A DNA stretch of 64,000 bases from Pardosa pseudoannulata (Eukaryota > Arthropoda > Arachnida > Araneae > Lycosidae), in assembly GCA_032207245.1 (NCBI GenBank), contig CM063509.1, forward strand, positions 97,650,912 through 97,714,911, read 5' to 3'. Positions within the stretch are counted from its first letter, which is position 1. Every line of letters starts with the position of its first letter. The translations under genes were made by a program, and so were the position numbers. The notes under the pieces were generated by a model. That model was not told where the DNA came from. It ran no database searches and saw only the letters and a list, made by a program, of their open reading frames with translations. Shown here one piece after another: positions 62,709-64,000 of the stretch.

Positions 62709-63073
62709 AAATAAGGTCATTCTCTACTTTCATTTTAAGTTGAAGTAATTTTTTTATTATATTTAGTCATTCTGTGTGTTTAATTATTTAGATATTTTTT
62801 CATTCCAATCCAAGTTTTAAAAAAACATTTCATTATTTTTATTTGCATCCTTTATATATGTGTCAATTTAGGTCAAGGTAAGAAATAGTAATTGCAATAT
62901 ACCACTGCTCATGAAAGAGGCATGGCATTGACATATAAGATTTTGAATACTCTAATTGAAAGAGTGGTGAAAATCCTTGGGTACATCTGGATGGAAAAAT
63001 TGTGTTACCATATGCTTAAAATTATACTTTTTGCTTGCATAAATGTAAAATATGATGAATCCCACCCCTATAG

Positions 63074-63158
63074 GAATGCAGCCTCTGCTGAATCAAAATT
63101 TAGCACATTTACAAGAAATGTTGCATCAGAAATCTATCCAAGCTTTTTATTTTTGTAA
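63074..63158 (+). CDS. Possible VAC14 terminal exon (weak candidate)
   Basis: After the acceptor CCCCTATAG, 85 bases continue the exon 15 frame for 28 residues and end in TAA. The encoded text (NAASAESKFSTF and on) does not resemble the conserved helical tail of VAC14. In a different frame the same bases read PLLNQNLAHLQEMLHQK, which does look like the LLQHF-VQ-H-type tail, but no splice pairing here keeps that frame. The true last exon may lie beyond the window or contain a small unrecognised exon. Confidence 0.25.
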
Positions 63159-63528
63159 TGTATATATTTATAAAATTCCATATTTTTGAAAAAAAAATAA
63201 TTTTCTTTATTTTGTTTTCTTTTTTCTTTAAAAAATTTTCTTCTTTTTCTTTAAAATATTATTTTGTTTAAAAAAAATTCCTGTCATGTGATAAAGATTA
63301 TTTTTAATCCCAATTCTATTTGAAATCCCCAATGATATATTGTAAAAGAAAGTTATATATAGAGAGAGATAGAACAAACACAACATCAAAATTTTTCATT
63401 ACCTTTAATTAGATGTTTTTCTCGAAAAGGATAAAAAAACACATTAAATTAAAAAAAAAAAAAAAAATTTCCAGTGTGACATCTGACAATATGAACACAT
63501 GAGTATGCACCACAGTCAATTTCAAAAG

Positions 63529-63562
<34 letters not shown>

Positions 63563-64000
63563 CTTTTATGAAAGGGCCATTTTCATAAGACCAATTTTAT
63601 AATATGAAATTTTGTAAAAAGGCTCCAAAGCAGACCTAACTTATGTCTGGATTAACCACTTGTGCATGGCTGAAATATGGCAAAAAATTTGAAGAAAATT
63701 ATCTAAGAAATATGAGGGTATGTTTTTCCTGGATTTTGTGGTCACCATGTTCTTATTATTATTATTTTTAAATACAACAAGCTGATCGTAAGTCATAGTA
63801 TATATACCACATTAAGTTACATACATTTGTATAAAACTTTACAAAAAAATTATACAATAACAGATAAACAAATTGATAAACATTAAAAATTCTAAAAGGG
63901 AATCTTTTAAATAAAGCATTGAAAATATAAAAAGCAATTTGGATAGATTAATATGTTGAAACAGTAGGCTATGGTATACAACATAACAAAAAAAAAATAA
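63159..64000. other. AT-rich window end, no gene seen
   Basis: Poly-T and poly-A runs, a (TA)n tract at about 63531-63560 and a GAGAGA block near 63361. Nothing coding recognised. Confidence 0.6.

Noticed and set aside
62892..63158. An 88-codon open frame taken as a single-exon gene.
   Set aside because: No recognisable protein. Only its last third is considered, weakly, as a VAC14 terminal exon.

Overview
The window looks like nuclear DNA of an animal, most probably an arthropod. It is strongly AT-rich, its genes are split by kilobase-scale introns with GT-AG borders, and much of it consists of relics of eukaryotic mobile elements (hAT, Tigger/pogo-like, Helentron-like, LINE, tRNA-derived SINE). 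A chelicerate such as a spider is a guess from the large introns, AT-richness and SINE style; nothing here fixes the species.

Only two host genes can be supported, and they lie head to head. On the minus strand (30129-36715) four exons encode a 255-residue four-helix membrane protein of MARVEL/CMTM type. On the plus strand (from 37166) fifteen exons encode a clear VAC14 orthologue, the HEAT-repeat scaffold of the PIKfyve-FIG4 complex that makes and turns over PI(3,5)P2 on endolysosomes. The two start codons are about 450 bases apart, which suggests a shared promoter. Two VAC14 introns carry U12-type (minor spliceosome) donor and branch-point signals. The last VAC14 exon is uncertain.

Region by region: 1-2100 is a composite repeat with a purine-rich minisatellite. 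2136-4780 is an amplified array of the ends of one hAT-like element. 5587-13064 holds two Helentron-like copies, several hAT elements, a 120-140 bp tandem array and a decayed LINE. 13500-18600 holds TA microsatellites, an exact 96 bp duplication, a third Helentron-like copy and a decaying array with a 92-codon period. 18600-30128 is AT-rich intergenic DNA with long (TA)n tracts and a few repeats. 30129-36715 is the MARVEL gene with Tigger-like, hAT and SINE insertions in and near its introns. 37166 to about 59571 (perhaps 63158) is VAC14, whose introns hold hAT elements, LINE fragments, SINEs and very long (TA)n tracts.

No rRNA, CRISPR, bacterial operon or free-standing tRNA gene was seen. 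The striking content is repeat biology: at least eight distinct hAT-type insertions, many with intact 8-bp target duplications, and three tRNA-derived SINE families.
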